Source: Liolophura sinensis (lineage: Eukaryota > Mollusca > Polyplacophora > Chitonida > Chitonidae). From it: 64,000 nucleotides of DNA. The stretch is taken from NCBI RefSeq assembly GCF_032854445.1, contig NC_088301.1:18301223-18365222 (forward strand), given 5' to 3'. The notes beneath the pieces were generated by a model. It saw only the letters and a list, made by a program, of their open reading frames with translations, had not been told where the DNA came from and made no database searches. This document shows, in pieces, positions 12,901-27,900 of this stretch. The number at the start of each line of letters is the position of its first letter. Positions within the stretch are counted from its first letter, which is position 1. A program made the position numbers and the translations under genes.

Positions 12901-15900
12901 ACTTATACGACGGCGGCCAGCATTGTGGTGGATGGAAACCGGGCGTAAATCGGGGGATACTCACAACTATCTGCAGGTTGCTGACAGACCTTGCAACGTA
13001 CGGCCGGAGAGGAAACCAGCATCAGCTGGACTTGAACTCACCGCGACCGCATTGGTGAGAGACTCCTGGGTCATTACGCTGCGCTAGCCCACTAACTAAC
13101 TGAGCCCCTCTTCATTTTAAGGCTCTTTATATAATTTTAATACATGTTCCTTGCAACAATACATTAGTACACGAAAATGTCTTTTTTTTCTTATCTTTTA
13201 TTAAATATTTTTTAATAATATCATCTATATAAGATTTTCTGCCGTGGTTTACTTGACAGACGGCGGCGTGGGTTGTCACAGAAAGACCCGGATGCCGAGC
13301 TTCAGCCGAGTCACTTAGTGGGGAGACCACAGGACGATGATCCAGTACCACAAGAAAACATAGGTCTGTCATTTGTTTGGTTGTGATTCCTTGTTGCTTT
13401 AACATTATTTCTGTCACTTCATAAAGCCTTTACGACAATATCTCTTATTCTTATAACTGGCCTAGGATTAAAGTATTAACCATAAAGATATTTTATTAAT
13501 ATTTATTAATTTAAGTCTCCGTTTTGTCCCTGGGTCCTCTAAAACCAAGGTCTATACAGTAAATAGGCTGCTGAGAGTACATTGACACAAAGAAAACCTG
13601 TGGTACTTTATGTGTTTGCTAGGATTTAGGGTTCATGCCGGTGTGGTAATGTCTGTGAACTAAATAGCTTAATATTATGTATTACACATGGAGTGTATAC
13701 ATAGATATAAGCGTCAAGTCCAACATTCATATGCCATTCGTTGTCCGTAAAGGGCGTTCCAAGTCGATAATCGCAAGATTCATTTCCAAAACAACGTTTA
13801 ACACTAACTCCCAAAGACAAAGGTATGTAAGAAATTATACAAATAAGAAATAAAGCCGGTAACACACAAGAGAGAAGCGGTCATCGGTTTTCAATTATGC
13901 CGAGCAGACAATGAATATTCCAGGCATGAATTCCATATCAAAGTTCAAATTCGTAGTCCGTGAATGAGTTCCATGTCAAATAACAATTAAACAAGTATCT
14001 CAGTCGCGCTGTAATTGCAACTGTTCATAAAGGCATCATGGTGATGTAATGAGCATGGCTGCCTTTACGGTCCCTAGCCCCAGGTTAAGTGGTAATAGAT
14101 ACAGTTTGAAAATGACGAGCGTTACAGACCCTAACCGATCAGATTGTGATTCAAGAGTAACGGACGATTAGATATCACTTCACATGAACTAATACATGGT
14201 TTGATATGACTACATACAAACTGAATCGTTTGATATCATTACACATGAGCTAGTGGATGGTTTGAAATTGATACATATGAACTGAATGGTTGATATCAGT
14301 ACATACATATATGAACTGCTCCATTTGATATAACCTGTACATGTATGTGTGATGTAAATGGTGAGATACAAACACATACATGTATGAACTGGACAGTTTG
14401 ATATCACTGTTTATGATCTGAATGGTGTGACATTTATACACACTTGTATGAAATGGACGGTTTCATGTCACTGTGTATGATATAAATGGTGTGATATTAG
14501 CCCATACATATATGAAATGGAGGGTTTGATATCACTGTATATGATCTGAATGATGTGATATTTAGCCATACATTTATTAACTGGACGGTTTGATATCACT
14601 ACATATGATCTAAAAGGTGTGATATGTTCACATGAACTGATTGGATTGATATCTGTTCGTACATGTATGAACTGGAAGATGTGACATTGGCACATCCAAC
14701 TGGATGGATTAATATTAGTACATATGAACTGGATGGCGTCAGCTTTGCACATGTGAATTGGATGGATTGATATCAGTACATAATGCCAGAAGGCTGTCCC
14801 ATTTTCATTGTCATTGGCAGACAAGTTCATTGAGGAATGAACCAGCACCACTTGGGGATATGGACTCGCCCAGCCACAAGGAAACAGTATATGTCTACAT
14901 GTACACACACCTAATGACTCGTCGTCTTTAAACTACTGAAAAATTACCATTAAAAACTGTCAAGGGAAATAGTTCTATTTCTTTATTTAAAAATTTGTTA
15001 AACCTAGTAAAATGTTTGTTAATATTTTATTCTTTGTTGGCTGTTTTTGACCACACTGCTACCAGTGACGTCATATAAGGCTTTTGTAGCTTAACACACA
15101 TTAGACTCTTACATTTCATCGTTCAAAATTCATATGCATATAGATCTATGAATGCATTCACCGTTTTGACCTCGAAACAAATTATTTCAGGCAAATAGTG
15201 TAGATGTGAAGTAACAGATACCTTCTGGGCCACCAGAGATCACCGTAGAATCTGATCTTTGAACACAGTTTTACTCGGTTAGAACCCGTCCTATTTTCCT
15301 GGATGCTTTTTAATGGTCTTTCATCTGATACAAAACTTCATTTTTGGACGATCTTTGCCTTTAAGTACGACGTGAAAACACACTTATACACACGTACTGC
15401 CACGTGTGTGGGTTGTTTTGTTCATGTATCACCTTTTCTTCTACATACAGAATCCGATGAAGATGATGAGGACGACGAAGATATTGCTGCTGATGTAGCA
15501 TCAGCAGGCTTTGTGAACCCTGGCGCAGTTCAGGAGAGCACTTGTGTTCCCGTGGAGGAATTCCGACGGTACATGCTCAGGAAAAAGGCTTCAGTGGGAT
15601 TCAAGGCTGAGTTTGAGGTAGACAAAAGGCTTCTGAGAAAATCCAAGTTGAGCGAAGAAAATCAGTTATGTATCATTTGTAAGATTTGGTGTGTAATAGT
15701 GTGACGATTTTAATAAACGCCACAAATTATTACCACAAAAAAACTCTGTTACCATCCATGTAAAGGATATTCCATCAAATACTGCCACACTAGGCTTCTG
15801 ACGTTCCTCATCTAATCAATGCATATGGAATGTCCAGAACTTCCAACACCCTGTTTAATAATTCTGTCCATTTCTACTTAAAATAGAATTAGATATTTAT

Positions 15901-18900
15901 CGTATTGAATAACAGCCAGGAATAACAGTCAGGTTTGACATACGAACTATTGCAACCAAATCGCAACTGAGAAACATATTTTGATCAACCACAAAATAAG
16001 AGCCAGCATGGTACATACACGATTTGGTTTTCATTTATTCATCTGAAGCTTTCCTAGCGTACTTTCGATATTTTTGAAAACTGTTGACGGCTTCTCTGCA
16101 TTAATCCGTGTGAATATCTTCATTTCTGTGCTCTCCTTAGTTAATGTGAAGTTTATGCTAAACGTTGTGTTATGATTATTCACCCCAAATGTCCATTATG
16201 CTTGGTCGGATGCGAACGCATGTTTAGAGTCTTAGATTCACCTTTATTTTTTAGCTGTCTGTCGTCTTCGAAGATTGGGTCCCAACATTAAAGGAATCCA
16301 ACCCGTAAAAGGCGACCACATCACGTTTATAAACAATGTCATGTCCAGTGGAGTCGTTGAAATATTGTAATAATTGTAGGTTTCAAATTATCCTATGTTG
16401 AAATTGAAGAAATGCAACTTCCATTGGAACTTTCCACAAGCCGCAGGCCTCAGTGAGAGCAACATTGCTTACGCTAACCAAGGTGGCCGTTACGGGTTGG
16501 TTTCGTTCTGGCATGGGGCGATGATCTTTGAGGCTGGTTAGCTGCTCCGAAAAGAAGGTGTCACCACCGATATTATGGCACTTATATATGTGAATTTTGA
16601 ATATGTTGATTCTCCAAAGGACCTGGTATGATAAGGCGGGGAATCGACCCCGGTGAAAGAAACTGTGCACCTCAAAAATTGAGCTTAGCTATAGCTGTAA
16701 GTGACAGCAGTTGACACTCTCGTTGGGCTACTTTTTTTTCAGTTCTGTTTTACTCTTCTTTTCCTCTTATATGACAAGCATGCAACTCATGAAAGACTAA
16801 AAAAACAAAAGCGCCATGAAGTCGAAAAATGGCAGCTTGCTAAAGTCTTAATATCTTTTTTGCAATAGACACCGCCAAGCGGGGAAAATCACTGCACCAC
16901 AAATGTGACTTTTTGGAGAAATTCTTGACCACGCAGTTATGCACCAATTAATTACATAAATATACAACAAATGTAGCTTTTAGCCCTGTTAATGATAGCT
17001 AGAGGATTTCATGTGCTCTCAACCAGGATTCACGTATGACATACTATATTTGCCAAACGTTACGTAATACCATAGCTTATCCATTCTAACGCATGAAAAC
17101 ACTTCATTAACGCAAGATGGCCTATATCTATACTCACACAGCAGTAAGTTTCCAAAGAAAGAAAAAAGAACCACAAATATTCAATCTCTTCCTCGTGGTA
17201 CAACCTGTTCATCACCGTGACTACGTTATTTCACTTTACCATGAAGGGTGCATAAAAAAAACGGATTTTAAACTTGCTAAAATGTGAGAAAACTGAGCGC
17301 ATTATACAGTTTATGTCTTACATATGAATACAATCGTTAACCAATACGAACATTGACAGTACGTAGAAATACACACATGAAAGTTTCAGTAAAGCTAGTT
17401 TATGCTTTGATCTTCATACTGTAAATTAAGAACACAGTGATTCGCCTAATCCAAAAATTTGCGTTTTTTGATCGAGAGTGCATATTTGATGGGCTATTAC
17501 TAAGCAACCATCTCTTTTATGGCCATAAAACTTCTATAGCTGCTTCATCCAAGTGTTATGCTTCTGATTTGAAAATTTACAGAATTGTACTAGGATTTTG
17601 AAATTTGTACTTTCTTATCGTACCTCTCTGGGGCCGACTCTCCGCCTTAAAATACCATGTCTTTTTAATTAAACTATGTACTACTGTTAATCCGTTCTTT
17701 GTTTGACCTATTAAATGTTACACCTGAGGTAACCTGTTAGGCACAGAATCGATTGTTTGCTGCAGACATTTCCCGTGGGACTACACGCTAAGCATGATGT
17801 GGCTAACAAACCTGAGAACAAGAACAAAAGCCGTTATCGGAATCTCGTGGCTTGTAAGCACATTATATTCTATAGTTTTGGAAGCCGGATAATGTTATCA
17901 CCCAACCATTGTACTTTACAACCGCGTGGCTATGGAACAATTTGACAGAACAATGGCACGATGTGATAGTTCCGTCGCCCCATACCCTCGACCTACAGCG
18001 TCATAGCTTCGTATCTTCGTCCCATTGCATTGCACCATTGCCTAGTCCTTTCATGGACGCCATCGCTAAGATACTACAATGTTGCGATGATGACTTTAAC
18101 CGACTTCCATACATACTGGGCTGTGTTAGCAAAGAATTGCACTGAATCTTTTGTTAATTGATCTTATCATTTCAAACTCACGAAACGCTCTTCAAATGGC
18201 GTCAGGGTTTGGGGCTAGTTAGGGAACTATAGCTCTTTGACATGTACATGTATACCTAACAACCTCTCGATGTAAATCCAAACGGGAGTACTAACTGGAT
18301 TCGAACACGCGATTTAACTATTCAAAAGCGTTTGATTACAACAAGAATGCTTGAGGAAGCGATGTTATCAGAATATAATTATGTGTAGTTTAGTCATATA
18401 CTAAAGCAATTTTCGACGCCAGGTGACGCGACGCTTTTGTAAATGTTTAAGGCATTTTCTTATAACAATAGCCAGGTATATACTCAATTCTTTTTTTCTG
18501 TTCTTTTATGTTGAATTAACTAAATTCATACCGGACTTTAAAAAACAAATATTTTGTTGTGCTTATGTTTACATTGGAAGTTAGCGTGCCCGATTTATGT
18601 GTCATGCTGGCATAACCATACGGCTATACGAATAAACACATAACTATAAAACATTTTTCAGACGACCATTCACGGGTCCATCTTAAGCAGTTTGTTGACG
18701 AGGATACCGATTACATCAACGCTTGCTACATCGATGTGAGTATTTATAAACTTATAAATACTTTATATACAACAGTTGACTTTGATTAAACCTCCCAGAT
18801 GGTGTTGATAACGGAGTTTGTAAATCATATGATACCATAAACTTCAGTGCCGTTATGTAGTTCAAATATTCTTTGAGCCTGGCGTAAAACATCTAGTAAA

Positions 18901-21900
18901 AGAATAAGTGTGGATGTATGCTGGGGCTTTGACGTTGCAGTTGACAATTTTAGGTGTGTGTACATATACTGTGTCTTCTGTGCCGCCACTGAAGGATCAT
19001 GTCTAAGAAACCAGACATGATACCCTACCCAGTCACATTATACAGATACTGGGCCAACCAGTCATGTTTCCTTGCTCTAACCTCTCAGTGCTGAACGCCA
19101 AGTGAGGCAGCAAAAAGTACCATTTTAAATTGTTTGCTATGACCCGATGGCGGTTGATCAAAAATAAGTAAAATAACATTCTTATTTACAGGGTTACAAC
19201 GAACCCAAAAAGTACATCGCGTCTCAAGGTAAGCACCCTTTTTATAATAAAGGTTTTATGCCATGTGGCCATATATGTTTTTAATAAAGATAATAGTGTC
19301 ATGTCCTTTTAAAGACGGCTTGCATGTCCGAGGTAGTTAGCGTGCGGTAGAAAGGCAAGTTTTGGACACATCCGCTCTCATTGCTCAATGAGGCCTGATC
19401 TCAATAAGCGGTTGTTTGTGGTGCCAGTTGCAGTTCATCCATAAAAAGTTTACAGCACACTCTTGCGATCTCAGAAAAAACACTTGTCTTTCACCAAATA
19501 TGGCCTGCAATGGTACAATCCATATCCACATCATTGACTAGATGTCAAATGCCAATTGTCCGTGGTATGCACCTGGACACCCTAGTTTTTTGCACTGAGG
19601 GCCACTGACTAAGTGCAAATAGCCTGAGCATGCATGGCGTCAAATAAATAAATGTAATTCTTACAGGTCCCACTGATGTGATCATCAATGAGTTCATGCG
19701 CATGATCTGGGAACAAAACACCGGCAAAGTTGTCATGGTGACCAATTTGGTGGAGAAGACAAAGGTGGGGATTTGTTTTGATCTCACATCTTTCGGTAAA
19801 CTACTGTTTTTACGATGTCTTTTTTTTTTCGACCTCTTACACACGTCAAAGTCTATTGTCGTTCCCTCCCTTCTTCCATCTCTCTCCATCCTCATTTGTT
19901 GCGAACATAGTATCTTGAGGAATGCAACAATTTCTTGAACACTGACACTTAACCCCTTGTAGAGCATTAACAATTAATGTAAAGTGTCAATCAAATATTG
20001 ACTTTGGTCTACTTTTGTCTCTAATGTCAACGTCTTAACTGCATAGACTAAGTGCCTCCAGTACTGGCCAGACGGACAACCCAAGGAGTTTGGTTTCATC
20101 AGCGTCTCTCTGCTGGACGAAGAGAACTTCTCTAACTACGCCATCAGAACTCTGCAACTGAAGCATTTGAAGGTGGGAAATATAGTGAATGTTTTTTGTG
20201 ACTTTATATATATTATCCTGCATATCATTTTGTTTGAGGTAGGGTATGATAATGGATATTATCACGTGCGACATGGGGAAGCAACTTTCAAGTAAACAGC
20301 ATTTCTTCATCCAATAACTACTGAACAAGACAAAAGGGTAAACCACCCACATTTTGCAAGTTACTGACGAACTTTCCCTCTTGAGACGTACAGATATGCA
20401 CACCAGAGTCGAGTGGAGAAGAAGTTTTATATTTATTTATTTATTTATTTATTTGATTGGTGCTTTACGCCGTACTCAAGAATTTTCCACGACGGAGGCA
20501 AACATTATAATGGGACGAAACCGGACAGAGCTCTTGGGGAACCCACGACCATCCGCTTCCCACGTACTGCCAGATAGGAAGCTAAACACGTTTTATAGCT
20601 CTGTTGCTAGATTACCATCCTCACTGTCGCGGCATCATTATCGGCACCTTGTCGCAGTATCATTATCGACACCATGTCGCGACATCTTCAGGGCCAGGTA
20701 CAAATAGACTGTAGTTACAATTGATTTTAGGCCTATTTATCAATCGCCATGCCAGGATGAACGTGTCATAGACTTGTCACCGGCAGTATAAGCGTTGTGT
20801 GTGATTGTGGTTGCGTTTGTTCATTGTTGTGTAAACTATTATTTAGAGAACTGTGGTTACTTGAATGATTGAAATAATGTAATTATTTATCTGATTTAAA
20901 TCTTTGATTTTAGATGCAGAACAAGATCCAGATCGTCAAACAATTCCACTTCACGGCTTGGCCAGATCATGGTGCGCCCTCTAACGCCAGTAGCTTATTG
21001 GACTTTCTGGGAAAAGTCCTGGGATATAAATCACCACTGAATGGACCTATAGTGGTGCACTGCAGGTAAAAACCTTGACAACTGACGGAGACAAAAGTGT
21101 TCAAACAGAAGTAAATTGTAAAATATCGGATCAGAATGGCATTTAGCAAATGCGGAGGGGACTATAGGTTTAGACCTCGTCTCTCCGTCCGTCTATCTGT
21201 CCACATGTCCGTCCTCACTTTCGTTAGGGAAAGGTTTCCGAACTCTTTATAGCAATTCATCGCATTGAATTGCAGCTTGATGCATGTGCATTAAAGTTTC
21301 AGCCTTTTCACTAATTTTCTACGAACTTATTGTCGGTTTTTTTAAAAACCGTTTTGGACCTTCGACAGATTTTCGGACTTTTTAGCAAAATGAGTCAAGG
21401 CGCTGAATTGAAACACAGTACATACTTCAATGTGACAAATTACAAATAAGGTTCGAGTTTGCAGCCGTTTTGTAGAATTTTCATAAAATTGTGGGGATTT
21501 TTATCCAAACGAATTTATCTCTCTATATTGAAACTTGGTATGCTGCTTTACCATTAACAGTAACACATCAAGTTTTAGTTTTGGGCTGTTTCGTTGATTT
21601 GCAACTAAACTGTGGTAGTTTTGTCCTGCTATAGACTCGACTTGTTAACTGCACAGTACATGGTTCCACCGGGACAAGTTACAGATAAAATCGAACTTTG
21701 AAGGGTTTCGCTTATTTCTACAAAATGATGGCCGTTTTAGTTGTCTTGTAGACTTTGACATAAATGTGATCGGTTGTTTAACAATGTTTTAAGGCTTAAT
21801 ACTAAATTTATGCCAAGCTTTCCATATTTAATTGAATAACAATATCTTAAATTCAAACTATAAGTGCTGCTGTTATACTTTCATTTTAAATGTAAAATAT

Positions 21901-24900
21901 GACTGAATACGAGCATCAGCTGATACACCTCTGAACCACTCGGCCCTTGGTTACTGTTTGTCACTAACCAATTTTCGTTACTGGAAAAGGGACGGAAATG
22001 GCTTTGTAGTATCGGGCCCTGCTACATCATATGAGTTATACTTAACTGTATATCAGTCTGAACATGTCTTATTAAAAACATGTCAGGTATATAGTCCTTA
22101 CACCTCTCCCTGTCTCCGTTACAGCGCTGGAATAGGCCGCACAGGGACGTTCATAGCTCTGGACTACCTGATAAACCAGGCCAAAGAGGAAGGTGTGGTG
22201 GATGTGCCGGCCTGTGTCAGGCTGCTCAGGGAACAGCGAGTCAACATGGTCCAGAGTTTGGTAAATAAACACTACTTTCACCTTCCGTTTTGGAAAACAA
22301 AAAGTTAAGGGAAAGGAGCGCCGTTGACGCAAGCCACAAGGAACCGTTATGGGCAAGGTTCGCCGTCCCTCTCAGAAAGTGTCGCCTTCACACGGTGTTG
22401 TAAAGGCACACGCCGTCATTACACACTGTGTTTTGATCAGGAATACATTCCAATCTCGCTATTCCTACAATTTTAGCTAGACAGATCTTACCAGTCCACT
22501 TAAATTTTAAATAACCTGACATCATCCGCTTTTTGTACAAGAAATACATTGACATATTTTCTGTTGTCAATGCTCCAGGATCAGTATGAATTTCTGCACG
22601 AGGCCTTGGCAGAAGCCTTAGAGCTCCAGGAAGGATCAATCCCAGGTGTGAATTTCTCCAGCGTGTTTGCTGATCTCTGTACTGTTAACCCAGAGACTGG
22701 ACAACTGAAGATAGCAGAACAGTTTCAGGTAACAGTTTCTGGTCTATGTTAATGTTCTTCTACATGCAGAATCCATTTTTTTCCTGCAAAGCAAAGCCCT
22801 GGCTCCAGTTTCACAAAGATGTCATACAAGAACAATAGTCGTACATATACGATAATGGTCCGGTAAATGTGACGTACAAAATATCGTACGACAAAATTAC
22901 GATAACAAAATGTCGAACACCGCTTTGTGAAACTGGGCCCTGTACCTGTAGTGTTTTATAGAGGCAGATCTTGTTTGCGTTGTTGTTACATTTGTTTTCC
23001 GGCATGCGTTTGTTTTGAAGTAAATGCAATCTGTATGGGCATAAACAAGCGTTATTCAGTTATGTTGTACTTGGCGAAAAGAAAACCCCACAGCATATAA
23101 TAGAGCATGGTAACACTTAAGCATGTCATGTGGGATGCAGGAACAGGTAAACTAATATATCCAGCTTAGAGGTACAGGTTTAATCCTTCCGTGGACAAGA
23201 AACTTCTACCTCAGCAAATATATCACGTTTATGATATGTCAATCTTTTATCTCGTCGCCACAGCGGCTGAATGAGAAAACCACTCCTCTGGACAAGGCTA
23301 CTCTGGTGACAGCTTTACATCCTGACAACCTGCACAAGAATAGGTCCGACAAAATTGTCGCTGGTGAGACCTAAACCATATTTTTTAAATAATATGAAGA
23401 ATACGGACTAATAATAATAATAACTAGAATGGATCTGCGAATAGCAGATCCTAGGCCGGGATCCCGGATCTGATCGATGACGTTTTCCCCTTCATGTTCT
23501 GTGTTCGAAGGACACATGTTCCATATACACGGCTTTCAAAGTTTCCATGCGACCTTACACCGTTTGTCACTGAGGCAGTCGGCCGGTCATATGCATTCTC
23601 TCGAATAGATCAGCGACCTTGATGATTCTACGCTATGCCCAGTGAAAAACGGTCGTCCCTTGGCAGACTTAGCCCGCTATTTGTAAGAAATAAGGCAAAA
23701 ACACGACCAGTGTAACAGCAAGTTTGTACATTCACATCTCAATCTACGACCTGCCATGCACAGACTCACAGCTCCACTGATAGCTCGGCCACCGTTAGAA
23801 AGTCAGCAGTTATACCAGGGCACATGTCCATATCTGTCAATCACCCTGGTCTGTTTAACGTAGAGTAAAGAGCACGAGGTCTGCGCAAAAAAAAAGCTAA
23901 CTTTTACAGGTCCACGTCGTTTGCTGTTGAAGTTAGATCTCTACGCCATCTAATAGAGTACTGGAGATAGATGGGAACTGGAATCAATGTCATCCTACAA
24001 GCGTTTCGGGAGATTACGAACAGTGAGGCCGAAACATCAGGTCAAATACTACAAACCCAGACCAGTCCCCATCTAACTCCATGTTAAAGCAAAGGGATTC
24101 CCGTCTTTTTCTAAACAAAAAACGGTGTTGTCATTTAAACGCTTGTAGCGAAAAAACTATTGATCGGAGCTAAAATCTTTTGACGAATGCTCGAAAGAGC
24201 ATGCCTTGGGCTACAATTTCGTGCAGGTTGCACATTTCTAGCTATCATAGTTCTCGAGTTACAGGTCATTGAAATTACGTCACTTTTTTCAGTTTTTTGC
24301 TAATATCTCAAAAAGTTACACAGATATGAGAAAAACACAAGCAGATTCAGAATCAGCAGCTCAAGATACACCAGAATACATTAAGAACAATTGAACTTTA
24401 AGAACTTTTTGTGACGTCACAAATTCGACCAATGGCGAACTTCCAGAATTTTGACCGGAAGTAAACCATTTTCGCAAACTTTAAAGAACTCGTGACTTAC
24501 TAGCTGCATGTTAAAATTTAAACCGATCGGTTCAGTGGTTCTTGAGAAGAAGATTTTTAAAGATTTTACACAAAATCCAACATGGCGGCCGAACCACGTG
24601 ACATAGCAAAAAAGTGGAGAATTTGTCCCGAGATATTCAACGCCAGATTATGTGTGCAAAATTTCAGACCTGTATGTTGAACGGTAAAAAAGTTTCCATG
24701 CGAACAAAGTCGGTGAAAAAAAAATAATAATAATAATAATAATAAGAAAAAACAGAACGATTACAATAGGGATCCCGTTCGGGAGAACGGGATCCCTAAT
24801 GATAATTTGGCTGATTACCTTTTCTGTATTCCTCACGACTCTTGAAAAATGTAGGCTATAAATACACCATGGTCGTGGTTTTCCCTGTGCTCTGGCGGGT

Positions 24901-27900
24901 TTCCTTTCACCCTAATAGTAGGCACCGTCGTATAAGTGACCTATCCCTGAGCACGGCGTTAAAATCAGAATCAAATTAAATCAAAATAAATTTACCACAA
25001 AAGAAGAAAACTGTTCACCAAGATTTGTAGCAACACTTAGTCAACGCATGGGTATATACCCCGATACGGTAACAACAGCCCTCTCTTGATACTAGGGCCA
25101 TGGTAAAGTGCACAAAATTTCCAATCCTCCCATTTTGAGAGGGGTCTGAAACAGAGTAAGAAAAGGAATCAGCCCCACTTACCTATACCACCAGGTGCCT
25201 TATTCACTATGAACATGAAACATATCAACAGTGGGGTGAAAAAAAGTATCATTTGAATGCAATTACCTACCATGTAGATACAAACTTGCCATCCACCAAA
25301 CCCCGCTTTCAACAGTTAACGAGGAAAAAATCACCTCAAAAAATGCTTTGAATACTAATCTGTGCAATAGGCAATCTACCTTTTTGATTTAGGCCCTTGA
25401 TTTACGTTAGTCAGACTTTCAAAAGCCAGGGTAGATAATTTATTTATTTATTTGATTGGAATTTTACGCTGTACTCAAGAATATTTCGCTTATCCGACGG
25501 CGGCCAGCATTATGGTGGGGGGAAACCGGGCACAGCAAATAGACGGTATGTCGAGCAAAATGTCACTAAATTACATGAAATTACTCTCACACATTTTTGG
25601 ATGCCTTCATAAGATGTGACTTCAATAATAGGACTGGATGAAAGGCATAGTCAAATTTTATAGTCATTTTTTATAAAGCAGTAAAGGAAAGTCAGTGGAG
25701 GAGATCGTCTTGACAATTCTTCTGGGATAGTTGCAATGACTATGTAATTATACAGTTGCATTTCAGGTAAATGAAATAATAAGTACAGTTGTTGTGACAA
25801 GCTCAGGATTGTGATTTTGGCTGCCATGGTATTTTGTAACAAAGTGGCGTCCAGATGAGCACATAGTGTTTACAAAAACTCTAATGCTTTAACTCAACAG
25901 GCATAAATATTGCACAGATTAACATTCAAAGAAATTTTTGTGGTTATTTTGTATCTGTTAAAAGGGTGGCTGTGTGGTGGCTGGCGATATTATATCTACA
26001 TGGTAGGTAATTGCATTCAAATTACACCTTTTCACCCCAGCGTGGGTATATTTCGTGTTCATAGTGGATAAGGTAATTAGTGGTGAAGGTAAATTGGGGC
26101 TGGTTCCTTTTATTTCTCTGTTCCAGACCCCACTCAAAATCTAAGGGCTGGAAAGTTTGTCCACTTTACTATGACCTTAATGAATCAAATGAGTATATGT
26201 GCCAATATGGTACTAAAAACTTCCTCTCTGGTGCTTTCTTCTCAGCGGACAACTGCAGGCCTTACTTATCCACTCCAGTTGACGGCAAAAACAACTACAT
26301 AAACGCCGTCTTCCTTCCCGTAAGTATTCCCGTATATAGCCGGAAGTTTTGTTATTTCCTTTATTTTACCTGATATAAGTGTATCTTTCCCTCAGTGGGT
26401 CTTTCCCTCAGCCGTGCACTCCGGTTTCTTCCATCCACAAAAGTGACCGCCGTCGTGTGAGACCAAACTTCGTGAGTATGTCGTTAAACCACAAAGACAT
26501 CAACAGATATGTCACTGGGGTTCAAGAGTTCGCTTTGTGACCCCCACCAATATACTCTGCGCCACAAATGCGATGAACCACGTTAAACGATACTACATTT
26601 TTATTGTTTTTCGTTGAGTATTTAAACATTTTTTGCAAAAACCTGCGAGCACCTGTTGTATGGGGCCTGTCTTACGCAGGAGTGGAAAAGTACGCCTGAT
26701 GTAACTTCCATGATAACACACGGTGAAGAGTTATGACCCCATAGCGAAGGCCCTTGGCTTAGTGTTGCCACAGCTTTGTAATTAGGGCCTCTGGTGTGTA
26801 TAACGAATGTCATTAGTTGCATACTAAATTATTCTTATGACAATAGTCTGTCGGGTATATATGAGTTGTACATCATCTGCTGAGTGTCTGCAAATAACGA
26901 CCTGTCACCCTACAGCATGTATTAATTGCACAGCATTTTAATTATATAAATAACATACCCGAGTACATACATTTGCCTGCGTTTTTGTGTTGCCTGAAGA
27001 GCTATATGCTGAAGAGAGGTTTCATCATCACACATACGCCGTTACTGGAGACTGTGGTGGATTTCTGGCGTCTGATTTATGATCACGGCATCGCCACCAT
27101 CGTTATGCTGGACGATGTGGACAATGAATCTGAGGTGAGCTATAACCTGGTTCTCTATCTTCTTTCATCCACACATCACCTACCATGTACTGCTTTTCTT
27201 CTAACGCATTGGTTTAGGACGTAAATTATAATCATGTACATTCTATGGTACAAACTGCTTTAGATTTGTCTACAAGCTTTGTTTAATTTCCTTCAGAACG
27301 TTGGTATATACTGGACGGAGAAAAGGAAAAGTTTTGGTCCTTTTGATGTAAAATGTACGCAGAAGGAAGAGGAAAGTGGCTTCACAGTATGGACGTACAA
27401 CCTGACCTATAAGGACACGGTATGTGTACTTCCGGTACCCGTCCGGTAGAAAGATATTAAACCTGTTAGCTGTTGGCATTACAAATTAAACATGCTCTTT
27501 ATTTGTAAATCCACAGGAAGGTGGCGGCCTGGATTAAGCGTCACTTTCGTTGCGCGCACACACAAGGAAGTGCTCGTTGATCCCTCCACAGACGCATTGC
27601 TTTTCTGATTCAAACTACAGAACGCCAGATTCATAGATTAGCCAAGGTGAATATCACTGTGTAGTTGTTTTCCTGGCTTCTCTGATCCCTTGTGTGTGTT
27701 CTGCTTCCAGAAAGTGTCGTGTCCAATCAAGCAGTTCCGCTCTGGGCTCTGGTCGAGCGCGCCTTCTTGTGATTCAATTCCTTCCCTGCTGGCCGTCATA
27801 GATAGCGTGACAAGCTGGCAAAAGGTGGCCGGAAACCAGCCTATCTTGGTTCACTGCAGGTCAGTTAGTTGCCTTGCCCAACGTTTTTCACAGGGGGTAC

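Noticed and set aside
19320-19440. tRNA-like words (ccgaggtagttagcgtgc) suggesting a tRNA or SINE
   Set aside because: An A-box-like stretch is present but no B box or foldable cloverleaf was found.
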